A stretch of 64,000 bases of DNA from Paenibacillus ferrarius (GTDB taxonomy: Bacteria; Bacillota; Bacilli; Paenibacillales; NBRC-103111): NCBI RefSeq assembly GCF_002027705.1, contig NZ_MBTG01000002.1, forward strand, positions 1 to 64,000, given 5' to 3'. Below the pieces are notes generated by a model, which saw nothing but the letters and a program-made list of their open reading frames with translations, was not told the DNA's origin and searched no databases. The stretch's first letter is position 1; the number at the start of each line of letters is the position of its first letter. This document shows, one piece after another, positions 9,223-17,792 of this stretch. The translations under genes and the position numbers were made by a program.

Positions 9223-10470
9223 TTATGGTCCGATGAAAATGTCTTGACGCCCATTTCTTGTATCAGTCCAAACTGCAACATTTTGGGATGGAGGAATTAT
9301 TGCATTTCCTAAATAATCTCCTATAAATGTAGACACGGGGTTATTTGGATCAAAACTCAAATTAGTTACTCTAGAATTATTAAAGGTCCCACCCCCATTA
9401 GTAGAAACTGCTGCGTATACATCTAATAGGTTGGAATTATTCCGATTCGAGTAATAGACAATCTGGATATCTCCTGTATCACTTGAGACCGAGATAAATG
9501 GGAAAAAGTTCTGCGAACCTGTGGAGCCATTATCCACTTTCGTCGGTGATGACCATGTAACAGCTCTATCGATTGAAATTGACAATAATATATTTGAAGA
9601 ACCAAATCGAGTATCTTGCCATACTGCATACACATTACCGCTGTACAAAGATGTTGAAATATCAGCTGCTAGAAACGATACCGTTAGTGCTCTAAATTGA
9701 AAAGGAGGTATTACTGGATCGGCTGTAGGTAAATGAGGATAAAATATGACATTTGATACCAATACTTCAGTTGAAAATGTTTGCCCGCCATCAATGGACT
9801 TTACAACACGAAATCCTTGGGGGTTATTATTTGAATCTTCTTGTATCCATCCGGCGTAGATCTCTCCAACTGGGCCAATAGTAAGGCTTGAATAATTAGA
9901 CGAAGAATGAGGTTTGGTTAACTTTACTGGATAAGACCATGTTTGGCCATTATCATTTGAACGATGGAAATGTACTTGCCAAAGAACAGGAGAGTTATTT
10001 AATTGTCTTGTATACGCAATATAGGTATTTCCCAAATATGGACTACCACCTGATTTATCAGTGACTAAGAAAGGTTTATCATCAGTGACATTAATACCGT
10101 AACCTTGGTTTACTAAAATAGGAGCGCTGAAACTCGATCCTCCATTTACGGAGCGATAAACTGCAATGGATTCATCCTTAGCATCAAATGAAGCACTGGT
10201 ATTAAATACATGTGAAACAACTAAAAATGTATTCGGATATATGTAATCTACAATCGGATCACCTGCTCCATTGTATCCCGAGGGGTAAGGGAGTACTGTA
10301 CTTGTGAATGAAATTCCCCCATCTTGAGACAAAGAAACGACAATTCTGCTGTCACTTCCGTTAGAAGAATTTATAAATGCTACTATTATGTTTTGGGGAT
10401 TCAATAAATTAACTGCAATGCTTGGTTCACTATTAACAATCCCTAATGTAGAGACCTGCCGGTTTGACAA
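9223..10470 (-). CDS. Asp-box (BNR) beta-propeller protein, tandem paralogue
   Basis: A 415-residue protein closely related to the gene 20 bp downstream. The start is chosen as TTG at 10470 (MSNRQVSTLG) because GAGGTGG lies 6 nt upstream and because the paralogue begins the same way; the open frame itself reaches GTG at 10485. Six Asp-box-like hairpins are visible: SQDGGISF, SVNGGSSF, SNDNGQTW, SIDGGQTF, SIDRAVTW and STNGGGTF, consistent with a six-bladed propeller. The two proteins share DKxGGSPYLG, NGxTGSQNFFP and a C-terminal WTDxRxxxQxIFxG ending. No signal peptide. The pair arose by tandem duplication. Enzymatic activity not established. Confidence 0.75.
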   Translation of the reverse strand: MSNRQVSTLGIVNSEPSIAVNLLNPQNIIVAFINSSNGSDSRIVVSLSQDGGISFTSTVLPYPSGYNGAGDPIVDYIYPNTFLVVSHVFNTSASFDAKDESIAVYRSVNGGSSFSAPILVNQGYGINVTDDKPFLVTDKSGGSPYLGNTYIAYTRQLNNSPVLWQVHFHRSNDNGQTWSYPVKLTKPHSSSNYSSLTIGPVGEIYAGWIQEDSNNNPQGFRVVKSIDGGQTFSTEVLVSNVIFYPHLPTADPVIPPFQFRALTVSFLAADISTSLYSGNVYAVWQDTRFGSSNILLSISIDRAVTWSSPTKVDNGSTGSQNFFPFISVSSDTGDIQIVYYSNRNNSNLLDVYAAVSTNGGGTFNNSRVTNLSFDPNNPVSTFIGDYLGNAIIPPSQNVAVWTDTRNGRQDIFIGP

Positions 10471-11764
10471 ATATAGCCACCTCACACATTTTGTTTAAAG
10501 TATTTTGAAGAGTATATTTTGTCATAAGAAATAAGAACCTAAACTTTCGGACATTGAAGGTAAATGATATCGGAGTTTTTCCTTTGCATTATTGTCTATT
10601 TTCTTTACGGACAGTTCCGTTTTGATTTGAGCTTGACTGATCAGTACATAACCATACATCCTCGCAATAGAAAAACGCTTTTAAAACATTTTAAAACGTT
10701 TTTATTTCAAACCTTCTTCTTCCCAGCTTAGAAGGACCTGGACGGATTTCTCTAATACCTCTCTAGAAGCTAATAACGTTTGTCATTCATTAGTTTTACA
10801 CTTCACTAATAGGTGTATCTCCTTCTTTCTCACTACCGTTGTTTTATTGTTGTTTAGCAGGCTTATTTGAGTGAAATATGATCTCCTTCATCTAACATTA
10901 CTTTCTGCGCATATTAGTAATCAAAAGAAAAAACGACATCTATGTCCTCTCGTCTAAGGTGTTAACTATTTTGTTTGTACCTATTCTTGACCATTTTCTC
11001 CGATTTCAGCTGTGAACATTGTCCAAGGGATATGAGCGACGTCCTGCTAATTCTCATCGGCGCTAAGGCCATAGATGGCCGGAACCAGCATTAATGTACG
11101 TACTATTTCCATTTGGGGCACCTCAAAGATCGCGATGTTCTCACGGGTGCGCTTCTATGTCTCCATCAGACCAGGTTCTCCTCATAGAGAAGCTTGTTTT
11201 TAGCCACGTACACGAATTTATCAAACGCCGAAAGGATCTCTTTCAACGATGTTGCCTCACTTTCCGGGTCGATTCTGCTTACCGTATTAAACTCTACGAT
11301 CAACCTTTCTGAAAAATTTATAAGGACTCTTCCTTGATATGCTGGATAATGCTAACAATACCTTAAAAAACAAGGAGTTTCTTTTGGATTGCTATGTTTA
11401 ATTATTTTGAATCTAGCCGCCTATGAAGTCCTGAACTATCCAAGCTGTGCTAATCCGCATCGTAAAGATCGAGTGGGAGGGTTCTGTTATGTGCAGTCGG
11501 GATCCAATAAATACGACTGACAAGCGCAAATTACCCACTCCTTGTTCTTAAGGCGGGAAATTAGGATTCGCTTATTTTCATTACCCTCGCTTTTAGAAAT
11601 CGCGTGTCCCGCTCGAGCTTAACACTGCTACCGGTCTAGACTACGTTCCCTAGACGTTTAAATAATCCCCCCCACATATTATTATGGTTTTTTGGAAATT
11701 ATTCACTTTTTTTAAAAAAAGGCATAAAGTAAATTATGGAATCTCTAAGGATTGAGGTGCAGTA
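10471..11764. other. Long non-coding or decayed region
   Basis: No intact gene is visible over about 1.3 kb. On the minus strand 11030-11340 contains protein-like pieces in two frames (RIDPESEATSLKEILSAFDK, then MEIVRTLMLVPAIYGLSADEN after a frame change), so an old coding sequence decays here. Near 10677-10708 there is an AT-rich inverted repeat (AAAAACG / CGTTTTT). Family of the remnant not recognised. Confidence 0.4.
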
Positions 11765-11953
11765 TTGGATACCATTCTAGTTGATATTTTTTGTCCAATT
11801 TGCAAAAACATAAAATCAAAAGTGAAAGAATATACTCTCGAGGATCTTCACTATCTTCTTCCACAAGTTAACAAGTACACTGTTTCCATTTGTGGGGAAT
11901 GTGAAGAACGGATAATTAATAGTATTAAAAAACATTTAAATACAGAAGACTGA
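11765..11953 (+). CDS. Small zinc-ribbon-like protein
   Basis: A 62-residue protein starting with TTG at 11765, 6 nt after GAGGTG. CPIC near residue 10 and CGEC near residue 43 form two CxxC knuckles separated by a mainly helical stretch, a layout common in small zinc ribbons. It is flanked on both sides by decayed DNA, stands alone, and has no terminator that I can recognise. Function unknown; the zinc assignment is inference from the cysteine spacing. Confidence 0.65.
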   Translation: MDTILVDIFCPICKNIKSKVKEYTLEDLHYLLPQVNKYTVSICGECEERIINSIKKHLNTED

Positions 11954-12063
11954 GATTACAGATCTATTTTGTATATTAAACTTCAAAATAGTAAAGTTCT
12001 AGTATTCATTGAGCTACAGAAAGTGATCCATAGCAACGCGCTATGGATCTAAATTTAATATAT

Positions 12064-12218
12064 TTACCACTTGTTACCCGATCCTCCACAACGCCACAGC
12101 GAGAACGATTCTTTGTGCTCGAACAGGTTACCTTCTGCGTCAATCAACTCGACGGCTCTGTCACCCGAAGCGATCCGTTATCGTTCACTTTAATTGTCAC
12201 TTTGTTTTCGTCTACCAT
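12064..12218 (-). pseudogene. CDGSH iron-sulfur protein remnant
   Basis: Starts convincingly with ATG at 12218 after AGGAGG and reads MVDENKVTIKVNDNGSLRVT, the usual opening of short CDGSH-type proteins. After a frameshift near 12160 it resumes as VELIDAEGNLFEHKESFSL, but the first ligand cysteine is replaced by Trp (SLWRCGGSGNK) and a stop falls directly before the expected PFCDGTH. The cluster-binding motif is therefore lost and the gene is dead. Confidence 0.75.
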
Positions 12219-12412
12219 GAGTTTGCCTCCTGTGAGATAGTTAATACAAGTATCTCCAGGGATCGAGGAAAAAAGACGAGCCACCATCTCTGAACTATCT
12301 GGAGTTTACCGCTAATATTAATACAATAAATGTTGAATATTTAACAATTTGATATAATATCCCATGACCCAAATATGCTTCAGCTAATTGAGACAACATT
12401 GTATTTAGAAGT

Positions 12413-12870
12413 TTAACGGGAAGGAAATACCTCTAACATATAAATGGTAAGCAAGCCCAGTAGCGTAATGCCCGTTATGACTCTTAGAGCAATATACGTT
12501 TTTATGGCACTCTTTCGACGAGACTCTCGAAATAATGGAACTGCATTGGAGATCGTTTCGATTCCCGTCAAAACCGAACATGCTGAACTTAAAGCCTTCA
12601 AAAGCAGTAATGTTGTCAAACCTTGAGGAAATGTTCCAATTGGCGGGGGCGTATTTTAAATAAAACCATGATGCATTTAGTCAAAAATGCCGATCATTAT
12701 TAAAAATAGCGTACAACCCATGAACAAAAAAGTTGGTCCAGCGAAAACAGCAACCGATTCTGATATTCCCTCATAAATTTACTATGACAACCAAGAACAC
12801 GCAAAATATAGCCACAATAGTTGCGGATACAGAAACGGCAACAGTAAGCACCTAGTCAACAAATAACGGG
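12413..12870 (-). pseudogene. APC-family (KimA/YdaO-like) permease remnant
   Basis: Three pieces of a membrane permease can be read on the minus strand in different frames: LTVAVSVSATIVAIFCVFLV, then ESVAVFAGPTFLFMGCTLFL, then KALSSACSVLTGIETISNAV continuing into FRESRRKSAIKTYIALRVIT. The last piece, with TGIEAISNAVP-like sequence, is typical of APC-type transporters related to the potassium importer KimA. Stops and frame changes separate the parts, and both termini are missing. Identification by family pattern only. Confidence 0.65.
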
Positions 12871-13167
12871 TATTCGGATTTTGTGGTGGAATGAGCGATG
12901 TCAATGATCCATATTCACCATGAAATGGTAAATGCTAAAAAACGGGACAAGAAGGAGGAATTGAATGTACGGTACAAGTATAGTCTACTAGAGAATTAAA
13001 ATCCGGTTGAAATGTTTTAATTATGATTGTGACAAGATGCCGGAACATACTTAGGGGTACCGCCAACATTCTAACGAAAATATACCTAAGCCCTGAATCG
13101 CGTCTGACTTGGCGTTTCTCCTTTCTCTTAGCTTGGTCACCCGACAAACTGAATTAGACTGACTCAT
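12871..13167. other. Spacer with no supported gene
   Basis: A 70-codon leftward frame at 12935-13147 has no ribosome binding site and no recognisable features. It may be more of the decayed permease locus. Confidence 0.4.
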
Positions 13168-13220
13168 AAAGAAGCAGTGACGGACTAGGAATTCGAAAGA
13201 CCTAGACTTTCGCTGCTTTT
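13168..13220 (-). terminator. Possible terminator downstream of the TetR gene
   Basis: Nested inverted repeats AAGCAG/CTGCTT enclosing CTAGG/CCTAG, about 150 bp after the TetR stop codon. The T-run is weak, so this is tentative. Confidence 0.35.
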
Positions 13221-13372
13221 ATTGACTAACGCCGTGGAAGTTTAGAGTGACTCGGATAAAACTCTGATCGCTTGAGACTGTTAAGTCGGGTCCAGCACAG
13301 CATCATTATCGGCCGCCGGAATCTGCTCTGTTGCCAGCATCAATAAGAGCAGACCGAGAGTGCGAATAATAT

Positions 13373-14014
13373 TCATGAAATGGATTGTAAAATACGAACG
13401 ATCTCTTTTTCAATATCGGAATCGTCAACAGAATCCAGATATTCAGGTCTAATCACTTGATACCGTTTCATTTTATAAAATTCCATAACTGCTTGTTTCA
13501 AGGTGAGATCATACCACTGAATACTAAATGTCGGTTCCATGATGCGCCGCAGCGTAGCATCATCTTGAACCAAAGACAGCATAGCGTGTATTCTGTTGAA
13601 AATCTTCTTATCCATCCCGCTTTCAAAAAATGTTTGTAAATTTTTATTCCGATTTTGTTGGGCAACGACAAGAGTTTCAAAAAGCCGCGGATAGTATTCC
13701 TTGAGGTCTTGCAGGAACAAATCGGAGAAATAAATAACACATATCAACGATTGCAGAGACGTTTTTTGAAAACGCTCAATAAAAGAGACGGAATCATCAT
13801 TTACAACGGCATCAGCCTGCTGCAAATAGTTAATTCCATACTCTACAACCTGCTCGATGATTTCATCTTTCGATGAAAAATGCTTATAAAGCGTCACTTT
13901 GCTAATATCCATATGTTTGGCGATATCGTCTATTTTCAGTTGGCTGAATCTGGTTTTTCTAATTACAGGTTTGATTTTATTAATATAATGTTCTGCGCTC
14001 ACGGGTTTTCTCAC
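13373..14014 (-). CDS. TetR/AcrR-family transcriptional regulator
   Basis: A 213-residue regulator with a GTG start at 14014, 7 nt after AGGAGG. The N-terminal helix-turn-helix covers about residues 12-55 (FSQLKIDDIAKHMDISKVTLYKHFSSKDEII), the standard TetR DNA-binding core; the all-helical C-terminus is the effector/dimer domain with no obvious ligand. It is divergent from the SDR gene at 14203, with a near-perfect inverted repeat between them, so it most likely represses its own gene and the oxidoreductase. The inducer is unknown. Confidence 0.88.
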   Translation of the reverse strand: MRKPVSAEHYINKIKPVIRKTRFSQLKIDDIAKHMDISKVTLYKHFSSKDEIIEQVVEYGINYLQQADAVVNDDSVSFIERFQKTSLQSLICVIYFSDLFLQDLKEYYPRLFETLVVAQQNRNKNLQTFFESGMDKKIFNRIHAMLSLVQDDATLRRIMEPTFSIQWYDLTLKQAVMEFYKMKRYQVIRPEYLDSVDDSDIEKEIVRILQSIS

Positions 14015-14057
14015 GATTGAAGCCTCCTTTGATGCTCATCACTAATATTATAATACA

Positions 14058-14078
14058 ATCGTTGTTATCACAAACGAT
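14058..14078. promoter_or_regulatory. Candidate TetR operator
   Basis: Inverted repeat ATCGTT (14058-14063) / AACGAT (14073-14078), spacer 9 nt, in the divergent intergenic region close to the TetR gene. Suits a TetR dimer; inferred from position and symmetry. Confidence 0.5.
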
Positions 14079-14142
14079 AATTATAAAAATTATTAAATTA
14101 ACTATTTTAATAATATTAGTTTATTTATTTATCCCCTTGTTA

Positions 14143-14148
14143 TATAAT
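14143..14148 (+). promoter_or_regulatory. Candidate -10 box of the SDR gene
   Basis: A perfect TATAAT 54 nt upstream of the SDR start, without a good -35 at the expected distance. Confidence 0.35.
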
Positions 14149-14202
14149 AGGTCCTGTAACTAATATCCAAATTACGGATTATACAGAGGAGGCAAAATTA
14201 AA

Positions 14203-14961
14203 ATGGAACATTCCAGTATGGGCAAGTACGCTGGTAAGAAAGTCGTAATCACGGGAGGCAGCAGCGGGTTCGGCTTCACAACCGCGAAGTTGCTGGCGGA
14301 TGAAGGTGCGCGCGTTCTGATCACCGGGCGTACCCAAGCTACGCTCGACTCGGCTCGTGAACAACTTGGCAATAACGCGGTCGCAGTGCTAAGCGATGCC
14401 GCTTCTCTCAAGGATATCGACGCGTTGGCCGACAGGGTGAAGGCAGAGTTCGGAAAGATCGATGCCCTGTTCGTTAACGCTGGCGTCACGCGCTTCGCCC
14501 CTTTTGAGGCGGTGACGGAGGATGTGTACGATGAGTTACTTACAATCAACGCCAAGGGTCCGTACTTCACCGTGCAGAAACTCGCCCCGTTGCTGAGCGA
14601 AGGAAGCGGCGTGGTGCTCACCACCTCTGTCGTGAACGTGTTGGGGATCCCGATGATCAGTGCATACGCGGCCAGTAAAGCAGCGCTGCGCTCCATGACT
14701 CGCAGTATGGCCCGCGAGCTGTTGCCGCGGAAGATTCGCGTCAACGCGGTCAGCCCTGGCCCCATCGACACAGGCATCTTGGAGAAGTCGATGCCGAAGG
14801 ATGCAGCCGAACAAACTAAGGCGCAGATGAGCCAGGAGAATCCGATGCTGCGTGTAGGCGACCCCCTCGAGGTTGCTAAAGCAGTCGCATTTCTTGCGTT
14901 CGACGCCACTTTCACCACCGGGGCTGAGTTCCCTGTGGACGGAGGCGGCTCTCAGATCTAA
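14203..14961 (+). CDS. Short-chain dehydrogenase/reductase (SDR)
   Basis: A 252-residue classical SDR that reduces or oxidises a small carbonyl/alcohol substrate with NAD(P). The ATG at 14203 follows GAGGAGG. Rossmann motif VVITGGSSGFG (about residues 14-24) binds the cofactor, and the Arg in ITGR at residue 43 suggests NADP preference. NAG at 93-95, Ser142, Tyr155 and Lys159 (YAASK) form the catalytic set, followed by SPGPIDT. The C-terminal VDGGGS loop is intact. Its base composition is far richer in G+C than the AT-rich flanks, suggesting recent horizontal gain together with the TetR neighbour. Substrate unknown. Confidence 0.93.
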   Translation: MEHSSMGKYAGKKVVITGGSSGFGFTTAKLLADEGARVLITGRTQATLDSAREQLGNNAVAVLSDAASLKDIDALADRVKAEFGKIDALFVNAGVTRFAPFEAVTEDVYDELLTINAKGPYFTVQKLAPLLSEGSGVVLTTSVVNVLGIPMISAYAASKAALRSMTRSMARELLPRKIRVNAVSPGPIDTGILEKSMPKDAAEQTKAQMSQENPMLRVGDPLEVAKAVAFLAFDATFTTGAEFPVDGGGSQI

Positions 14962-15117
14962 GTTACGGTGATTAACAGCTGCAGTAGCTTCGAGCTGCAG
15001 CGAGAGTACGTGGGCCCATTGAGGCTACCGCCCACCTGATGCTTTTCGGAACCGACTGGCCGCTAACATTGTGAGTTACCTACACGAATAATACTGATAA
15101 GTATAATAAAACAAATT

Positions 15118-15160
15118 GAGGCCCATCACCTCTTTTGTTCAGGGGGTGGGCCTCTTTTGT
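15118..15160 (+). terminator. Rho-independent terminator after the SDR gene
   Basis: GAGGCCCA (from 15118) pairs with TGGGCCTC (to 15154), followed by TTTTGT. Confidence 0.85.
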
Positions 15161-15328
15161 ATTCCCGGTTCACTACCGAAGGTTTAACGTTTATTTTCGT
15201 TATAATGTTAGGTTTACTATTAAAGACATGCTTCACACTGGAAACAGAATCTCATATTTCCACCACAAAATCCGAAAAGCCCAAATAACAAAAAGCGGGG
15301 TCAGCATCTCATGACAGAGGGCTCAAAA

Positions 15329-15520
15329 TCAGCTCGACTTGAGGGTTTTGTTTCTAAGGTATTCATTTTCTTCATTGTTACTCCTTACCCTTCCATCTCC
15401 ATGCTCATCATAAGCCTCTTTGGGAATATAATGTTTGGCTTCTTTATTTGATAAATTAACAATTAAATATCCCTGATAATCAAGTCTGTACAGCAGATAT
15501 TTTATACCATTTACCTCCAC
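15329..15520 (-). CDS. Small hypothetical protein
   Basis: A 63-codon frame with GTG at 15520; a purine-rich GGTGGAGG overlaps the start and the upstream ribosome binding site is poor. It encodes a plausible compact domain (IKYLLYRLDYQGYLIVNLSN) followed by a charged tail. No family recognised. It may be intact or a relic, as its surroundings are decayed. Confidence 0.35.
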   Translation of the reverse strand: MEVNGIKYLLYRLDYQGYLIVNLSNKEAKHYIPKEAYDEHGDGRVRSNNEENEYLRNKTLKSS

Positions 15521-15709
15521 CTAACTGAAGAGAAACGGGACGAAGTTTCTATATATTGTGTCGATAGTATTATGGATTGAGTTAAACACCCTTTAACGTA
15601 ATGGAGTCTACCGTTTGTGCCGGCAGCCTCGAATTGAGCTATAGTTCAGCATTTGTTCAATGAGGTCACGCAAGAGTTGCCTCCCATAGTCTCTCTGTTT
15701 TAGTTAATA

Positions 15710-16050
15710 TCCCTTCATCAAAATGTTTTGATAGCGTTCTAAGTTCTTTATGTTTTTTTCTACAATTTCAACTCTCCCACGTTTTTCTAATGCTTCAATG
15801 GTCTTTGTAGTGGTTTTTATTAGTAGCTCATACTTTTGTTTATCTAATTCAGAAAAACCAATAATGGACTGCCACCCTTACACGTTAGACATGGAGGTTC
15901 TTCGGCATAAGGACAATTTCCATTGATTCGTGCATTGCACGTTCCATATGGATTGTCTATCGCATTTAATTTTTGATCTTGCCACAATGTTTATAAAATA
16001 TCCGTTGGAATATCTTCATTAGGTTTTATTTCTTGAATAATAATTACCAC
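15710..16050 (-). pseudogene. C-terminal tail of a Tn554-type recombinase (TnpB-like)
   Basis: Minus-strand frames here encode YGTCNARINGNCPYAEEPPC followed by LTCKGG and, after a frame change, IGFSELDKQKYELLIKTTTK and VEKNIKNLERYQNIL. The CPYAxxPPCLTC zinc-like segment followed by a long coiled helix is characteristic of the extreme C-terminus of Tn554-family site-specific recombinases. The catalytic domain is missing and there are stops, so only a tail remains. Family assignment is by recalled pattern. Confidence 0.5.
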
Positions 16051-16207
16051 AGATAACCCTATTGAAGGTGAGTTATAATTCAGCAGGTATAGCTCCAACT
16101 CGACTAGTCCCATTAGCCTTTTAAGATAACTATCAAAGTGTAATTAAAATAATCTTAAAAGATTCTCTAAAAATTCTATTAGCCGTCATCGTTCAAGTTG
16201 ATGTGCA

Positions 16208-16255
16208 AAGAAAAGCAGTGTCATCCAATTATGGAATCTCTGCTTTTCTCTCATT
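16208..16255 (+). terminator. Hairpin AGAAAAGCAG/CTGCTTTTCT
   Basis: Ten-bp perfect stem followed by a short T-rich stretch. The gene it belongs to is not identified. Confidence 0.45.
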
Positions 16256-16433
16256 TTGGAGCTATTTATTTACGCATGCCTCTCGTCCAAAAAATTGGTA
16301 TGGTAATTACAAATAATGCATGCTCAAAATTCCAATATATCCTATAGTAGGACTATATGATATAATTCAAGCAGACGAAAACGAGCGATGGAGAGATGAT
16401 TTCGGCGTAGCTTCCCCTTTTTAAAGGGAGGTG

Positions 16434-16571
16434 ATGATCGCCCTGTTCGATCCCATGACGCTGCAAGATAATATAAAATTGATGTCAGCCATAATAACCC
16501 TTTTTTTGGAATTACTTAAACTCTACACATTGCTGAAAAGAAAAATAAAAAGGAAAAAACCACGGAAATAA
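16434..16571 (+). CDS. Small hydrophobic peptide, candidate type I toxin (Hol_Tox-like)
   Basis: A 45-residue peptide too short for routine gene calling. GGGAGG precedes the ATG at 16434. The sequence begins MIALFDPMTLQDNIKLMSAI, continues into one hydrophobic membrane span to about residue 33, and ends in a strongly basic tail (KRKIKRKKPRK). This is the architecture of TxpA/BsrG and 'putative holin-like' toxins, with which it shares an x-LxLM-like opening. A short hairpin (TCCC...GGGA, 16412-16429) lies directly before the ribosome binding site, as in translation-delayed toxin mRNAs, and a strong terminator closes the transcript at 16688. An antisense RNA antitoxin is expected but not demonstrated. 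Confidence 0.5.
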   Translation: MIALFDPMTLQDNIKLMSAIITLFLELLKLYTLLKRKIKRKKPRK

Positions 16572-16648
16572 GGTTCCTACGCCATCCCATGGTCTTAACG
16601 CAACTGCGCCGTGAGTAGTAAGCCCACTCGCTCAATCGTATTTCGTCC

Positions 16649-16688
16649 GACCGTTTATGTGTTGGTAGCACGTAAATGGTCTTTTTTT
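16649..16688 (+). terminator. Strong rho-independent terminator after the toxin-like gene
   Basis: GACCGTTTATGTG pairs with GCACGTAAATGGTC across a TTGGTA loop, followed by seven T. Confidence 0.85.
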
Positions 16689-16690
16689 AC

Positions 16691-16723
16691 AAAAATATAC
16701 AATATTCAATAATGTATATTTTT
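16691..16723. repeat. AT-rich 11-bp inverted repeat
   Basis: AAAAATATACA (16691-16701) and TGTATATTTTT (16713-16723), 11 nt apart, immediately after the terminator. Could terminate a leftward antisense RNA; inference. Confidence 0.5.
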
Positions 16724-16916
16724 GTTGCGTATGCACTCCATACGTAGTAATCATCTGTATACAATTTTACCACAAAATGACGTCAATATGTCAATATATA
16801 TATTTACTTTTATAACGTAGTAATATCCAACTATAACACAACAGTTATGATTTCAGAGTTTGAAAACATGTACCTTCATTTGTCGGTCCATGCAATTCAC
16901 TCCCTGAGATGATTCT

Positions 16917-16971
16917 AAAATAATAAAAGAACCCGCACAGATCAATCTGAAGCGGCTTCTTTTATTATTTT
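16917..16971. terminator. Bidirectional terminator-like hairpin
   Basis: AAAATAATAAAAGAAnCCGC pairs with the complementary GCGG-TTCTTTTATTATTTT arm, giving A- and T-runs on both sides. Confidence 0.65.
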
Positions 16972-17792
16972 ACTTATTCGGACATATTGTCTTACTTTAA
17001 TTATACCTAAGAATAAATTGCAGTTTTTAGAAATTAGCTTCAAACAGATTCTTCTCTATCTTATCCGCCAATATACACAAAAAAACAACCTCTGTTTGAG
17101 ATTGTTTGAGTAATACTATCAAATCTATATCCCTCTAAGTAGCAACATCTCAATCGTTTTACTTATAAAATAAAAGCCACCACGATCCCAAGGAATGTTG
17201 CTGTAAATGGATTAAGAGTTATCGGTCAGGCTATAGAAAAAAATCTATTCATTTGGCCACAGGCTCAGATATAAGTATGTTTTCCGAATAGGGAAGTGCA
17301 TAGTTAAACCACATGAGACACGTTAAGCTATGAGCCCAACAATTACTTCTACGTCTTGAGAAATTTCTCAATAAGAATAGTTGAATGATCTAGCCAAGCA
17401 TCCTTATCAGGTTGATCTACGTCCTGAAAATCCGAAAGCATTAGCATATTCATCTCTTCATCTAATCAACAAATAAAACGATAATATTTCAAAAAAATTA
17501 AATTTTGCATCTTATACATCATGTCCAACATAGTTTTTCATTTAAAATCACGTCACTTCGTAATCTTCGATCCACACCTTCTCATACAACGTCCATAACC
17601 GCTTAGAATAATATTAACAAAAGCAGATTCAACTTTTAGAGCTATCACTCTGGGGCAATGCGTAATTACCAATTAAACCCAATCAATAAAGTTGCTAGAG
17701 AATATGATATTACATCTAATTCCACTTCTTTTTCGATAAGAGAACTATGTTGGAAAGTATACTGATAATTGTCATTGAAGGAGGTGCTAACT
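16972..17792. other. About 0.8 kb without a supported gene
   Basis: AT-rich spacer before the glycosylation island. A leftward 70-codon frame at 17666-17878 overlaps the ribosome binding site of the next gene and is rejected. The right end carries AAGGAGG at 17778-17784 for the DUF6385 gene. Confidence 0.5.

Noticed and set aside
12935..13147. 70-codon leftward ORF with basic start
   Set aside because: No ribosome binding site, no recognisable domain, and it lies in decayed DNA.
14172..14918. 248-codon leftward ORF opposite the SDR gene
   Set aside because: Mirror frame of a G+C-rich gene; the forward frame has all SDR catalytic motifs.
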